Positions 8,429 to 18,103 are shown, counted from the first letter of the stretch. The stretch: 64,000 bases of DNA from Homoserinimonas sp. OAct 916 (GCF_003260275.1 NZ_QJHB01000007.1:62001-126000); one strand, 5' to 3'. Notes: a model not told the origin generated them from the sequence alone. Numbers and translations: made by a program.

Positions 8429-9922
8429 ATGACCGATTTCGTCGACTCCCCCGCCAGTGATTGGCAGAGGCCGCTCCCAGAGGCCGGCTGGTGGCGCACA
8501 GACCTGTGGGTCGCCATCGGGCTCGCTGCTGCCACGGCCGGAAGCGTCTCCCTCAGTCGCGCTGCCGGCGTTTTCGACGAATCACCGACGTGGCTGGTCA
8601 TCATCTGGGTGATTCTACTCACGGTGCCGTTGGCTGTGCGCCGCAGGTGGCCGGAGGCGGCGGCGATCATCGTCTCCCTCACCTTCAGCGTCGGCGCGAT
8701 GCTCGGCGTCGGCGACGTGTTGTTCGGGAACATCTGCCTCTATCTTTCTATTTACTCCGTCGGCGCGTGGGGCCGCAACCGGGTGGTCGCCCTCTGGGTT
8801 CGCGGTGCGATCATTCTGGGCATGTTCCTGTGGTTGTTCTGGGCGCTGTTGGACCAGTCGAATCAGGTGAATGTTCTTCCCGAACTGTCCAGGGAGGGCG
8901 CGTTCTCGCCCTACGCCGCGTTCGGTCTCCTGCAGGTTCTGATCAATATTCTCTACTTCGCGGCCGCCTACTACTTCGGGAATGCCTCCTGGAACTCCGC
9001 CCGCCGTGCGGCCAGTCTGGTGGCCCGCACCCACGAGCTTGCCGAGGAGCGGGAACGCACCGCACACCAAGCAGTAGTGCTGGAACGGGTTCGGATCGCC
9101 CGGGAGTTGCACGACGTCGTGGCCCATCACGTGTCGATGATGGGGGTGCAGGCCGGCGCCGCACGCCGGGTTCTCGGCAGCGACCCCGATGAAGCGGTTC
9201 TGGCGATCACACGCATTGAAGAGAGTGCCCGCAGCGCTGTCAAGGAGCTGCACGCCCTCCTGGGCGCCCTACGCGATGACGATGACCCGAAATCGCCGCC
9301 TGGGTCCCTGACCACCAGCGAGAGCATCAGCATCCGCGGGGCACACCAGTTGGAGCAACTGGTCGCCGAAAATCGGGCTGCGGGGCTCGCCGTCAAGTTC
9401 AGCCTGATCGGAGAGCCCATCACCGTGCCCGCCACCGTCGATGCGTGCATCTACCGCATCACCCAGGAAGCGCTGACGAACACGCGCAAGCACGCGGGTG
9501 CCGGTGCGACTGCCGATGTTCGGCTGCGCTACGAACCGCACGCCGTCGAGTTGGAGGTGACCGATGATGGGGTCGGCGCCGTGACGAGGTCGGCCGCCCC
9601 AGGCAGGGGTCTCGGCCACCGCGGCATGCGCGAACGCACGGATGCGGTGGGCGGCGAATTGCACCTTGGCGCCCGCTCACGCGGCGGTTACCTCGTGCGT
9701 GCCCGGTTCCCGTTGGACGGCGGTGCCATTTCCAACAACGACGCCGTTTCCGACGAAGGTGCGGCATCCAAACAAAACGCAGCCCCAAACAACACGGCAG
9801 TCTCGCACGACACGGCAAGCTTCCACGACGGGGCAGCCTCAAACGAAAGGCCCGCTTCAAACAACTGTGCCGCGCCGGCCTTCGGCACTCCGCTGGCCGA
9901 GAGATCGTCGGCCACCCCATGA
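8429..9922 (+). CDS. NarL-type sensor histidine kinase
   Basis: 497 residues. Five or six membrane helices span about residues 25-190, then a coiled linker leads to the HisKA_3 dimerisation domain with the phospho-acceptor His in [11 protein letters not shown] (about residue 228). The ATPase core has [14 protein letters not shown] (N box), VTDDGVGA (G1) and [12 protein letters not shown] (G2). The last ~60 residues are unusual: nine degenerate hexapeptides ([18 protein letters not shown] and so on) encoded by an 18-nt repeat. The stop overlaps the response regulator start (ATGA), giving a coupled two-component pair. The stimulus is unknown; the ABC-2 exporter downstream is a likely output. 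Confidence 0.9.
   Translation: MTDFVDSPASDWQRPLPEAGWWRTDLWVAIGLAAATAGSVSLSRAAGVFDESPTWLVIIWVILLTVPLAVRRRWPEAAAIIVSLTFSVGAMLGVGDVLFGNICLYLSIYSVGAWGRNRVVALWVRGAIILGMFLWLFWALLDQSNQVNVLPELSREGAFSPYAAFGLLQVLINILYFAAAYYFGNASWNSARRAASLVARTHELAEERERTAHQAVVLERVRIARELHDVVAHHVSMMGVQAGAARRVLGSDPDEAVLAITRIEESARSAVKELHALLGALRDDDDPKSPPGSLTTSESISIRGAHQLEQLVAENRAAGLAVKFSLIGEPITVPATVDACIYRITQEALTNTRKHAGAGATADVRLRYEPHAVELEVTDDGVGAVTRSAAPGRGLGHRGMRERTDAVGGELHLGARSRGGYLVRARFPLDGGAISNNDAVSDEGAASKQNAAPNNTAVSHDTASFHDGAASNERPASNNCAAPAFGTPLAERSSATP
9725..9886. repeat. 18-nt in-frame repeat in kinase C-terminus, 9 units
   Basis: Nine consecutive 18-nt units encode hexapeptides beginning AI, AV, AA, AA, AV, AS, AA, PA and AA. 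Units are diverged at the DNA level but keep a purine-C rich second half (AACAAC, GACGAA, AAACAA). It lies after the last ATPase motif of the kinase. Confidence 0.85.
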
Positions 9923-10611
9923 GCCGCATCACGGTGCTGCTCGCCGACGACCAGGCACTGGTTCGCGCCGGTATCCGCACCATTCTGCACTCGGAGCCCG
10001 GCATCGAGGTCGTCGGAGAGGCCGCCGACGGAAACGAGGCGATCGAGCAGGCCACGAGACTCAACCCCGACGTGATCTGCATGGACGTGCAGATGCCCGG
10101 CCGTGACGGGCTGAGCGCAACGAGGGTGATCGTGGCTGACCCGAGCATCCGGTCTGCCGTTCTCATCCTGACCACGTTCGATCGGGAGGACTATCTCTTT
10201 GACGCCCTGCAACACGGTGCGAGCGGTTTCGTTCTCAAGAATGCAACACCGGAGGCGCTGATCGACGCCGTGCAAGTGCTGGCCCGCGGCGATGCCCTCC
10301 TCTCCCCCGATGTGACGCGGCGGGTCATCGAGCGCTTTGCTGGCGGTGGGGCGCCGACGACCCCCAGAACACTTCCCGAGGCACTCGATGACCTCACGGC
10401 GCGCGAGCGTGAAGTGCTCTCCCTGGTGGCCGCCGGCCTCGCAAATTATGAGATCGCGCGCACGCTCTTCCTGGGTGAAGCAACGGTGAAGACGCACGTC
10501 TCGAACACTCTGGCGAAGCTCGGCCTGCGCGATCGGATCCAGGCGATCGTCTACGCCTACGAGAACGGGATCGTCATCCCCGGCGCACAGGAAGAACCGC
10601 TGAACATCTGA
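9919..10611 (+). CDS. NarL/FixJ-type response regulator
   Basis: 230 residues. The receiver domain has the acidic pair in LLADDQ, the phospho-acceptor Asp in ICMDVQMPG (residue 56), the Thr in ILTTFD and the Lys in FVLKNATPE. The C-terminal LuxR helix-turn-helix is [15 protein letters not shown] followed by [15 protein letters not shown]. It overlaps the kinase by 4 nt and is its cognate partner. It probably controls the exporter genes that begin 150 bp downstream; a TGGTG-GCAG-CACCA inverted repeat in that gap is a candidate target. Confidence 0.93.
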   Translation: MSRITVLLADDQALVRAGIRTILHSEPGIEVVGEAADGNEAIEQATRLNPDVICMDVQMPGRDGLSATRVIVADPSIRSAVLILTTFDREDYLFDALQHGASGFVLKNATPEALIDAVQVLARGDALLSPDVTRRVIERFAGGGAPTTPRTLPEALDDLTAREREVLSLVAAGLANYEIARTLFLGEATVKTHVSNTLAKLGLRDRIQAIVYAYENGIVIPGAQEEPLNI

Positions 10612-10682
10612 CGCCCCCCTGCAGACGGAGCCGATCTTCACCCGGCAGGCGGATGCGCTGGCAGCCGCTCTTTTCGTAACGT

Positions 10683-10696
10683 TGGTGGCAGCACCA
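10683..10696. promoter_or_regulatory. TGGTG-N4-CACCA inverted repeat before the ABC exporter
   Basis: A 5-bp perfect inverted repeat with a 4-bp spacer in the 150-bp gap between the response regulator and the ABC ATPase. It is a candidate operator for the upstream response regulator, by position only. Confidence 0.3.
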
Positions 10697-10761
10697 CAAT
10701 CTCGGAGTGAACACAGAACGACAACAGGCGCCGGTAACCGGCACTGACCAGAAGGGCAACC

Positions 10762-11646
10762 ATGCTCGAAGTAGCCGCCATCAACAAGCACTACGGTGCT
10801 CGCCAAGTATTGACCGACGTGAACTTTACGATCGGCGACGGGCGAATGACCGGCTTCGTCGGAGCAAACGGATCCGGCAAGACCACGACTATGCGAATCA
10901 TCCTCGGGGTGCTTGCCGCAGACAGTGGCCAAGTGCTGCTCGACGGCATACCGTTGACTGCCGAAGTCCGCCGCCGGTTCGGCTACATGCCCGAAGAACG
11001 TGGCCTCTACCCGAAGATGCGCGTGCAGGAGCAACTGGTCTACCTCGCCCGCCTGCACGGTGTGCCTCCGAAGGCGGCCGCCGACAATGCCGACGCATTG
11101 CTCGAGCGGCTCGGCCTGACCGAGCGCGCGAGAGACCTGGTCGAATCGCTGTCGCTCGGCAACCAGCAGCGAGCGCAGATCGCCGCAGCGCTCGTGCACG
11201 ACCCGGAGTTCCTGGTGCTGGACGAACCGTTCTCGGGGCTCGACCCGATCGCCGTCGAAACCGTGCTCGGGGTCCTGCGCGACTATGCCGCCGGTGGGGC
11301 ACCCGTCCTGTTCTCGTCCCATCAACTCGACCTGGTCGAGCGGTTGTGTGACGATCTCGTGATCATCGCCGACGGGTCGATCCGCGCCGCCGGCCCCAGC
11401 CAGTTGCTGCGCGACGAACACAGCACCCCACGATTCGAGCTGCACGCCAATTCTGATGTCGGCTGGCTGCGCCAGGTCTCAGGCGTGAATGTGCTCGAGT
11501 TCGATGGCTCGTGGGCACAGTTCGAAGCCGAGTCCGAGTCGGTCAGTCAAGCAGTTCTGCGCGAGGCCCTCGAGCGCGGATCCGTCACCTCGTTCGGACG
11601 GGACCGCCCGAGCCTTGCCACCATCTTCAAGGAGGTCATCCAATGA
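10762..11646 (+). CDS. ABC exporter ATP-binding subunit
   Basis: 294 residues of the NatA/ABC-2 drug or sodium exporter type. Walker A GANGSGKTTTMR near residue 36, Q-loop region GYMPEERGLYPKM, signature LSLGNQQRAQIAAALV, and Walker B FLVLDEPFSGLDP near residue 150 are all visible. The start ATG has AGAAGGG upstream. The signature is LSLGN rather than LSGGQ, as in many NatA-like ATPases. It overlaps the permease gene by 4 nt (ATGA) and follows the two-component system, which suggests a regulated efflux or antibiotic-response unit. Confidence 0.9.
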   Translation: MLEVAAINKHYGARQVLTDVNFTIGDGRMTGFVGANGSGKTTTMRIILGVLAADSGQVLLDGIPLTAEVRRRFGYMPEERGLYPKMRVQEQLVYLARLHGVPPKAAADNADALLERLGLTERARDLVESLSLGNQQRAQIAAALVHDPEFLVLDEPFSGLDPIAVETVLGVLRDYAAGGAPVLFSSHQLDLVERLCDDLVIIADGSIRAAGPSQLLRDEHSTPRFELHANSDVGWLRQVSGVNVLEFDGSWAQFEAESESVSQAVLREALERGSVTSFGRDRPSLATIFKEVIQ

Positions 11647-12794
11647 GCATCCTCAGCCAGCACACGGCCACAGCTCGTCGGCAACGAACGGAGTACCAGG
11701 CGCCCACATTCGCCCAGAGCGTCTGGCTGGTGTCCAACCGTGAAATCACCGCACGGTTGCGCAGCAAGGCGTTCCTCATCTCCACCGGAATCCTGTTGCT
11801 GCTCACCATTGCGTCGGTGATCGTCGCGGGGATCGTGAGCGCCAACCCGCCACTCACCAAGGTTGCCGTACTCGATTCCACCAGCGAAGTTGTCGAGGCA
11901 ACCGGCGTCCTCGAGGCGGTGTCAGCGTCCGGCGTCGCGGAAGCCGAAGAGATGGTGCGTGACGGCACTGTTTCGGCCGCGGTTGTGCCGGCCACCGGCG
12001 CCGACTCCGTTCTCGATGTGCGCGTCATTGCGCTCGACTCCGTTCCCACCAGCGTCCTGGGAGCCCTGAGCGTCATCCCGGATGTGACGGTGCTTGAGCC
12101 GGCGGCTCAGCCCGAAGTCCTGATCTACTTCGTCGCGATCGGATTCGGCCTCGTGTTCTTCCTTTCGGCGATGACATTCGGTACCACCATCGCCCAGAGC
12201 GTCGTGGAGGAGAAACAGACCCGGGTCGTGGAGATTCTCATGTCGGCAATCCCGGTGAGAGCACTGATGGCCGGAAAAGTGGTGGGCAACACCATCATGG
12301 CGTTCGCCCAGATCACGTTGATCGGGGTGCTCGTCTCGGCCAGCATGGCCGTCACCGGCCAACATGTGCTGCTGACCGACATCGGCGGACCAATCATCTG
12401 GTTCATCGTGTTCTTCACGTTCGGCTTCGTGTTGATCGCGGCGCTCTACGCGGCAACGGCATCGATGGTGTCGCGCCAGGAAGACGTGGGTTCTGTGACG
12501 GCCCCGGTCATGATGCTGGTCATGATCCCGTACTTCCTTGTCATCTTCTTCAACAACAACCCCCTCGTACTCGCCATCATGAGCTACGTTCCGTTCTCGG
12601 CCCCGGTCGGGATGCCCATGCGCATGTTCCTGGGCACCGCCGAATGGTGGGAACCCCTATTGTCCCTCGCAATCCTGCTCGTGACCACGTGGGGTGTCGT
12701 TGTACTGGGTTCACGCATCTATTCCAATTCCCTGCTGCGGATGGGCGGCCGGGTGAAGTTCACCGAGGCGCTAAGCGCGCGTTCCGGGTCGTAG
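11643..12794 (+). CDS. ABC-2 type exporter permease
   Basis: 383 residues of the NatB/ABC-2 permease type. One N-terminal membrane helix (about residues 43-63) is followed by an extracytoplasmic loop of about 110 residues and five C-terminal helices (about 160-370). The cytoplasmic segment EEKQTRVVEILMSAIPVRALMAGK is characteristic of this family. The ATG overlaps the ATPase stop and has GGAGG 7 nt upstream, so the subunits are co-translated. The substrate is not evident. Confidence 0.88.
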   Translation: MSILSQHTATARRQRTEYQAPTFAQSVWLVSNREITARLRSKAFLISTGILLLLTIASVIVAGIVSANPPLTKVAVLDSTSEVVEATGVLEAVSASGVAEAEEMVRDGTVSAAVVPATGADSVLDVRVIALDSVPTSVLGALSVIPDVTVLEPAAQPEVLIYFVAIGFGLVFFLSAMTFGTTIAQSVVEEKQTRVVEILMSAIPVRALMAGKVVGNTIMAFAQITLIGVLVSASMAVTGQHVLLTDIGGPIIWFIVFFTFGFVLIAALYAATASMVSRQEDVGSVTAPVMMLVMIPYFLVIFFNNNPLVLAIMSYVPFSAPVGMPMRMFLGTAEWWEPLLSLAILLVTTWGVVVLGSRIYSNSLLRMGGRVKFTEALSARSGS

Positions 12795-12866
12795 GACGCG
12801 GTGCACCTCGGGCACGGCGCCCCGGACCGCCACGGGTTTCGCGAGAGAGTCGAGGGAGGTGGAAGA

Positions 12867-13961
12867 ATGGATGACGTGACCGAACCCCTGACACTCCATG
12901 ACTCTGCCCAGCGCGGCTTCGCCTCGGACAACTACGCGGGGGTGCATCCAGAAGTTCTGGCCGCGATCGCCGCTGCCAACGGCGGACACCAGGTCGCCTA
13001 CGGTGAAGACGTCTACACCCAGCACCTGAACCAGGTGATGGCCGACCACTTCGGCGACGGGATCGAGGTCTTCCCCGTCTTCAACGGCACCGGCGCCAAC
13101 GTGCTCGCGCTGCAGTCGCTGCTGCCCCGTTGGGGCGCCGTGATCTGCGCGACCACCGCACACATCAACGCCGACGAGAACGGTGCACCCGAGCGCGTTG
13201 GCGGCATGAAGCTCTTGACCGTGGCCAGCCCGGATGGCAAGCTCACCCCGGAGTTGATCGACGAGCAGGCCTGGGGCTGGGGCGACGAGCATCGCGCGCA
13301 GCCGCTCGCGGTGTCGATCACCCAGACCACCGAGGTGGGCACGCTCTACACGGTCGACGAGGTGCGCGCGATCGCCGACCACGTGCACTCGAAGGGCATG
13401 AAACTGCACATGGACGGGGCCCGACTTGCCAACGCCGCCGCCAGCCTCGGCGTGCCGCTGCGTGCATTCACCCGCGACGCCGGGGTCGACATCCTGTCAT
13501 TCGGGGGGACCAAGAACGGGCTCCTGTTCGGTGAGGCCGTTGTCGTACTCCAGCCCGACGCATCTTCCGGCCTGCTCTTTCTGCGCAAGATGAACATGCA
13601 GCTCGCGTCGAAGATGCGGTTCGTGTCAGCGCAACTGATCGCGCTGTTGAGCGGTGACCTCTGGCTGCAGTCCGCCAGTCACGCGAATGCCATGGCCGCG
13701 AGGCTGCGCACCGCGGTCGAGGCCGGCATCGCCGATGGTTCGCTGCCGGGAGTGGGTTTCAGCCAGCCGACCCAGGCGAACGCGGTGTTCGGCGTACTCC
13801 CCGACGGCATCGCCGACCGCCTGCGCGAGTCGTTCCGGTTCTACGACTGGGATGCGGCACGCCGGGAGGTTCGCTGGATGTGCTCGTGGGACACCACCGA
13901 AGACGACATCGACGCCTTCGTCGCCGCCATGAAGAAAGAGCTGGCGCAGCACACCGGCTGA
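12867..13961 (+). CDS. ltaE: Low-specificity L-threonine aldolase
   Basis: 364 residues of the PLP-dependent beta-eliminating lyase fold. It splits threonine or allo-threonine to glycine and acetaldehyde. FASDNYAGVHPEVLAA marks the N-terminal substrate region, KLHMDGARLANAAA the PLP-contacting Asp, and SFGGTKNGLLFGEA holds the PLP Lys. The start has GGGAGG just upstream. It is transcribed alone, 72 bp after the exporter, with which it may be co-transcribed. Low versus high stereospecificity cannot be judged from sequence. Confidence 0.87.
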   Translation: MDDVTEPLTLHDSAQRGFASDNYAGVHPEVLAAIAAANGGHQVAYGEDVYTQHLNQVMADHFGDGIEVFPVFNGTGANVLALQSLLPRWGAVICATTAHINADENGAPERVGGMKLLTVASPDGKLTPELIDEQAWGWGDEHRAQPLAVSITQTTEVGTLYTVDEVRAIADHVHSKGMKLHMDGARLANAAASLGVPLRAFTRDAGVDILSFGGTKNGLLFGEAVVVLQPDASSGLLFLRKMNMQLASKMRFVSAQLIALLSGDLWLQSASHANAMAARLRTAVEAGIADGSLPGVGFSQPTQANAVFGVLPDGIADRLRESFRFYDWDAARREVRWMCSWDTTEDDIDAFVAAMKKELAQHTG

Positions 13962-14115
13962 CCGGGAGCTCAGACCTCACCGCAGCTCTATTCCCCCCCT
14001 TCGCAGCTTCTCCCCTCACCGAATCGTATCCCACAGCGAGCATCGCGCCACGAGGAACGCATCGCCCCTGCTTGAACGAGCGCGAAGCGTTCTGGTGGGG
14101 GCGCGGACGCTCAAC

Positions 14116-14171
14116 CCGCGGGACCGAGCCCGCGGGACCGAGGCCGCCAGACCGAGCCCGCGGGACCGAGT
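14116..14171. repeat. 14-bp tandem repeat, 4 units
   Basis: Units CCGCGGGACCGAGC (14116), CCGCGGGACCGAGG (14130), CCGCCAGACCGAGC (14144) and CCGCGGGACCGAGT (14158), with a decayed fifth at 14172. It lies in the gap between the convergent threonine aldolase and GNAT genes and reaches 10 bp from the latter's stop codon. Confidence 0.93.
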
Positions 14172-14181
14172 CCGCTTGACG

Positions 14182-14955
14182 TCAGCCGGCCTTCACCCAG
14201 TAGCGGTAGTGCGACGCGGTGACGAAGCCGAGGCTTTCGTAGAACGCGAGCGCGCCGTGGCTGGTGGCCAGCACCTGCAGGCAGAGTTTGGTGACCCCCT
14301 GCGGCTCCGCGGCCGCCACGAGCGCCGCCAGAACTCGAGTGGCCAGCCCCTGGCGACGTGCATTCGGCCGCACGACCAGGGAGAACAGCGCCCCCCACTC
14401 ATCGAGTAGGGCGAGCCGCCCACCCGCGCTCACGCCCGTCTCGTCGAGAATCGTGGCATAGAGAGCCGGCGCGCCGGTCATGATCGAACGGGCTGTGGCA
14501 AGGTCGGTCGTCGTTCCACGGCCGTCGACGCTCCACCACATCGTCATCCATTCGGCATCCGGTTCATCCGTGATGCTCACCTGCGCGAGGGCCTCGGACG
14601 GTATCGAGGAGAGCGCGGCTGCCACATCGGTGAGCACTGCGACCTGGGTCAGTGTCTCTCCTTCGCGGTGGTATCCCCGCGCCGCGAGTCGGTCGGTCAG
14701 ATCCGGTGGCGATGTCGCGTCACTGATCTGGAACATGACGGGCAGCCCGCGTTCACGGTAGAACGACTCGACCGAGTCAATCGCCGCATCCGCGTCTTTG
14801 ACCTCGCCAGCCGTGAGCACGGAATTCGCCCGACGGGTCACCCCCGAAGCGGAGCGAATCACCCAGCCATCAATTTCATGCGTGTCGGTAGCCGGCCACC
14901 CGCGGGCGGCGAGCTTGTCCAGTTCAGCTGCTGTTGCCAGCGACGTCTGTGTCAT
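14182..14955 (-). CDS. GNAT-family N-acetyltransferase
   Basis: 257 residues. The C-terminal GNAT domain has the acetyl-CoA loop VVRPNARRQGLATRVLAAL near residue 192 and the following beta-strand TKLCLQVLATSHGALAFYESLGF. The N-terminal half (WPATDTHEIDGWVIRSASG) resembles the lead domain of tandem-type GNATs with a degenerate first module. The acyl acceptor is unknown. It ends next to a 14-bp tandem repeat. Confidence 0.82.
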   Translation of the reverse strand: MTQTSLATAAELDKLAARGWPATDTHEIDGWVIRSASGVTRRANSVLTAGEVKDADAAIDSVESFYRERGLPVMFQISDATSPPDLTDRLAARGYHREGETLTQVAVLTDVAAALSSIPSEALAQVSITDEPDAEWMTMWWSVDGRGTTTDLATARSIMTGAPALYATILDETGVSAGGRLALLDEWGALFSLVVRPNARRQGLATRVLAALVAAAEPQGVTKLCLQVLATSHGALAFYESLGFVTASHYRYWVKAG

Positions 14956-14998
14956 ACCCCCATCTTAAGGCGCGGATGCCGGCTGCAGCGTGGGGGCG

Positions 14999-16525
14999 TC
15001 ACTCGACCGGTGCGTGCGACTCGAGAAACTCGTACACCTCCGTGCTGTCGATGCCGGTGAAAGTCCCCGCAGGCATAGCGGCCAACAGAGACGACTCCAG
15101 GCGGGGACTCGGGAACGACTGGTCGGCCCAGCGCTCCGACAGCCCCGCCGGCGGCTGACGACAGCATCCGAGCTCGGGGCACGTCGACGCCCGACGGTTC
15201 GCGGTGTCGCGGCCGCGGAACCACTTCACGTGTGCGAACGGGGTGCCCACACTCACCGAGAACTCTCCCTGTCCTGTCGACTGGATGCTCGAGGTGCACC
15301 AATATGTGCCGTTCGGCTTGTCCGTGTACTGGTGGTACGGGCTGAACCGGTCGGCGATGTCGAATACCTGACGCGCACTCCACTGCCGGCACACCACCTG
15401 GCCCTCCACCGCCCCCAACACGTCTTCCGGAAACTTCGCGTCGTCGTTCTCGTATGCCTTCGATATCGCACCCGACGAGTGCGCCTTGATGAAGTGCACC
15501 GGAATGCCGAGATGCTCGGTGGCCAGGTTGGTGAACCGGTGGGCCGCCGTCTCGTACGTCACCGCGAAGTTGTCTCTGAGGTCTTCGACCGAGAGTTCCC
15601 GTTTGGCGCGCGCTTCGCCGAGGAATCGCACCGCATCCGCCTCGGGCACCAACAGCGCAGCGGCCAGATAGTTTGTCTCCACCCGTTGCAGGAGGAACTC
15701 GCCGTAGCCGGTGGGCTCGGTCGCACCGAGCACGTGTCCGGCGAGCGCCCGCAGCAGGGATCCGCGGGGGTCGCTGCCCTGGTGACTCACCGGCAGGTAG
15801 ATGCGCTTGTTCGCCAGGTCACTGATCGACCGGGTGGAGCCGGGCAGGTCGTTCACATAGTGCAGCGAGTAGCCGAGGTATGCGGCGAGGTCGGATGCCA
15901 CCCGTTGCGACAGCGGGCCACCCGTGTGCCCGACCGCCGCCAAAAGCTTTCGGGCCTGCTCCTCCAGTTCGGGAAAATAGTTGTTCTGCCGGCGCATCTG
16001 CTGCCGCAGCCGGGTATTGGCCCGACGAGCCTCCTCCGGCGTGGCCGCACGTTCCCGGTGCAACCGCTCCAGTTCGGCGTGCAGGCCGAGGATCGTCTCG
16101 ATCGCCTGGTCGCTGAGCCCCTTGCGCACAGGCAGGGCGGGCAGCCCCAGTGAGGTGAACAGCGGGCCACCCTGGGCACGCTCCAATGCGATCTCCAGCG
16201 CAGCCCGCCGGCTGGGTGCCTCGGTGCTGAGCAACTGGTCGAGGGGAACCCCCAGGGCTCGGGCCACCGCTTGCAGGTCGCTCAGCCGCGGTTCACGCTT
16301 TCCGTTCTCCATCACGCTCACCTGCGACGCGGCCCGCCCGATCGCCACGCCCAGATCGTCGAGGGTCATCGCGCGATCGCGACGCAATTGTCGGATGCGC
16401 TTGCCGATCGTCAGGGCATCGAGGATGCCTTCGTCGGGATCATCCGTCGCGGTGCTGAAGTGCGCGGTGTTGAGACCCGCGGTGTCGAATGTCGCCGTGT
16501 TGAAAGTCGCCTTGTTGAAAGTCAT
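14999..16525 (-). CDS. ramB: RamB-type regulator of acetate/glyoxylate metabolism
   Basis: 508 residues. An XRE helix-turn-helix ([20 protein letters not shown] through [15 protein letters not shown], about residues 40-80) is followed by an IrrE-like peptidase-fold region ([19 protein letters not shown]) and a C-terminal domain with a Cys cluster (CPELGCC). This is the short-chain fatty-acyl regulator architecture of RamB, which controls aceA and aceB in corynebacteria. The divergent position to aceA supports the call. The first 26 residues are a run of five pentapeptides ([25 protein letters not shown]) not expected in this family. AGGTAGG precedes the ATG. Confidence 0.87.
   Translation of the reverse strand: MTFNKATFNTATFDTAGLNTAHFSTATDDPDEGILDALTIGKRIRQLRRDRAMTLDDLGVAIGRAASQVSVMENGKREPRLSDLQAVARALGVPLDQLLSTEAPSRRAALEIALERAQGGPLFTSLGLPALPVRKGLSDQAIETILGLHAELERLHRERAATPEEARRANTRLRQQMRRQNNYFPELEEQARKLLAAVGHTGGPLSQRVASDLAAYLGYSLHYVNDLPGSTRSISDLANKRIYLPVSHQGSDPRGSLLRALAGHVLGATEPTGYGEFLLQRVETNYLAAALLVPEADAVRFLGEARAKRELSVEDLRDNFAVTYETAAHRFTNLATEHLGIPVHFIKAHSSGAISKAYENDDAKFPEDVLGAVEGQVVCRQWSARQVFDIADRFSPYHQYTDKPNGTYWCTSSIQSTGQGEFSVSVGTPFAHVKWFRGRDTANRRASTCPELGCCRQPPAGLSERWADQSFPSPRLESSLLAAMPAGTFTGIDSTEVYEFLESHAPVE
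16448..16522. repeat. 15-nt in-frame repeat at the RamB N-terminus, 5 units
   Basis: On the minus strand, residues 2-26 of RamB are five pentapeptides of the form x-(F/L)-(N/D/S)-(T/K)-A, encoded by five 15-nt units. The pattern resembles a short pentapeptide-repeat coil. Confidence 0.85.
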
Positions 16526-16559
16526 CTGCCTACCTTGCCATGGAATGTTCTTGCGCGAA

Positions 16560-16583
16560 ATAGAAGAACTGCGATTCTTCTAT
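16560..16583. promoter_or_regulatory. Palindromic operator between ramB and aceA
   Basis: ATAGAAGAA (16560-16568) and TTCTTCTAT (16575-16583) form a perfect 9-bp inverted repeat around a 6-bp spacer. It sits 35 bp from the ramB start and 145 bp from aceA. A CTTTGC core like that of RamB sites follows at 16586. It is a candidate RamB or acyl-CoA-responsive operator; the protein bound is inference. Confidence 0.5.
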
Positions 16584-16727
16584 CCGCTTTGCGGGCCACG
16601 AAGCATGGTTCTTGCCCCAGAGTTGAACAAACGCCGCCGCATTCATCCGAATCGGCAGCGCAGTACCTCTCGAAGATGTACGACCAGACCGCCGAACCAG
16701 AACGATTCTTTAGGAGACGAAGACATC

Positions 16728-18044
16728 ATGAGCATCCGCCCCGGAGACCAGACACAGACCGCCCAGGAACTCGAGCGCACCTGGAAGACCGACGCCCGCT
16801 GGAACGGCGTCGTGCGCGACTACTCGGCCGAAGACGTCGTGGCGTTGCGGGGCCGGGTACGCGAAGACCGCACCCTGGCCCGCCGCGGCTCGGAGAAACT
16901 GTGGGAGCTCATCCAGAACGAGGGCGACGAGTGGGTCTCTGCCCTGGGGGCCCTCACCGGCAATCAGGCGGTGCAGCAGGTCCGGGCCGGGCTGAAGGCC
17001 ATCTACCTCTCTGGTTGGCAGGTCGCCGCCGACGCCAACCTGTCTGGCCAGACCTACCCCGACCAGAGTCTGTACCCGGCCAACTCGGTGCCCGCCGTGG
17101 TGCGGCGAATCAACAATGCCCTTCTTCGCGCCGACCAGATCGAGTCGTCGGAGAACGGGGGCCCCGCGGGAGGCATGGAGGCCGAGCGTGACTGGCTGGT
17201 TCCGATCGTCGCCGATGCCGAGGCCGGCTTCGGCGGTGCCCTGAACGCCTACGAGCTCATGCACTCGATGATCGAGGCGGGGGCTGCCGGTGTGCACTGG
17301 GAGGATCAGCTCGCGAGCGAGAAGAAGTGCGGCCACATGGGCGGCAAGGTGCTGGTTCCCACCGGGCAGCACATCCGCACCCTGAACGCGGCCCGCCTGG
17401 CCGCCGACGTGGCCGGGGCTCCATCGATCATCATCGCCCGCACGGATGCCCTCGCCGCCACCCTGGTCACCAGCGACATCGACGAGCGCGACAAGCCGTT
17501 CATCACCGGCGAGCGCACCGCAGAAGGCTTCTACAACACCACACCCGGCATCGAGACCGTGCTCGCACGCGGCCACGCCTATGCGCCGTACGCCGACCTG
17601 CTCTGGGTCGAGAGTGCGACGCCCGACCTGGAACTGGCGCGGACCTTCGCCGAGTCGATCCACAAGGAGTTCCCGAACAAGAAGCTGGCGTACAACTGCT
17701 CACCGTCGTTCAACTGGAAGAGCCACCTCGACGACGACCAGATCGCGAGCTTCCAGCGGGAGTTGGCCGCGATGGGGTACGCGTTCCAGTTCATCACCCT
17801 GGCGGGATTCCACGCACTCAACCACTCGATGTTCACACTCGCCCAGGACTACGCCGGGCGCCAGATGAGCGCCTACGTCGAACTGCAGGAGGCCGAGTTC
17901 GCTTCCGAGGCCGACGGCTACACCGCCACCAGGCACCAACGCGAGGTGGGTACGGGGTACTTCGATCGCATCGCCACCGCCCTGAACCCCGGCAGCCAGA
18001 CGTTGGCGCTGGTCGGATCGACTGAAACCGAACAGTTCCACTGA
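16728..18044 (+). CDS. aceA: Isocitrate lyase
   Basis: 438 residues. It cleaves isocitrate to glyoxylate and succinate, the first step of the glyoxylate shunt. The signature KKCGHMGGK is present with the catalytic Cys at residue 201, along with [10 protein letters not shown] and the C-terminal YNCSPSFNW. The ATG follows AGGAG at good spacing and gives the usual bacterial AceA length. It is followed 70 bp later by aceB on the same strand and preceded by divergent ramB, the standard actinobacterial arrangement. Growth on acetyl-CoA-yielding substrates, such as the products of the neighbouring catabolic cluster, would require it. Confidence 0.97.
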   Translation: MSIRPGDQTQTAQELERTWKTDARWNGVVRDYSAEDVVALRGRVREDRTLARRGSEKLWELIQNEGDEWVSALGALTGNQAVQQVRAGLKAIYLSGWQVAADANLSGQTYPDQSLYPANSVPAVVRRINNALLRADQIESSENGGPAGGMEAERDWLVPIVADAEAGFGGALNAYELMHSMIEAGAAGVHWEDQLASEKKCGHMGGKVLVPTGQHIRTLNAARLAADVAGAPSIIIARTDALAATLVTSDIDERDKPFITGERTAEGFYNTTPGIETVLARGHAYAPYADLLWVESATPDLELARTFAESIHKEFPNKKLAYNCSPSFNWKSHLDDDQIASFQRELAAMGYAFQFITLAGFHALNHSMFTLAQDYAGRQMSAYVELQEAEFASEADGYTATRHQREVGTGYFDRIATALNPGSQTLALVGSTETEQFH

Positions 18045-18076
18045 TCCGCGCGCCCCGCCACCGGCATCGCCACATT

Positions 18077-18103
18077 CACGATCCATCCACGATCCATCCA
18101 CGA
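18077..18103. repeat. 11-bp direct repeat in the aceA-aceB gap
   Basis: CACGATCCATC occurs twice (18077-18087, 18088-18098) followed by a partial CACGA, ending 11 bp before the aceB start codon. No clear Shine-Dalgarno other than GAAAGA is visible for aceB. Confidence 0.85.

Noticed and set aside
9688-11445. 585-codon open frame antisense to the kinase, regulator and ABC ATPase genes
   Set aside because: It is a GC-driven shadow: the plus strand carries three proteins with intact motifs and overlapping starts, and the antisense translation has no recognisable domain.
14990-16153. 387-codon plus-strand frame opposite ramB
   Set aside because: RamB on the minus strand has clear HTH and IrrE-like motifs; the plus-strand translation is Arg/Val/His-biased and has no domain.
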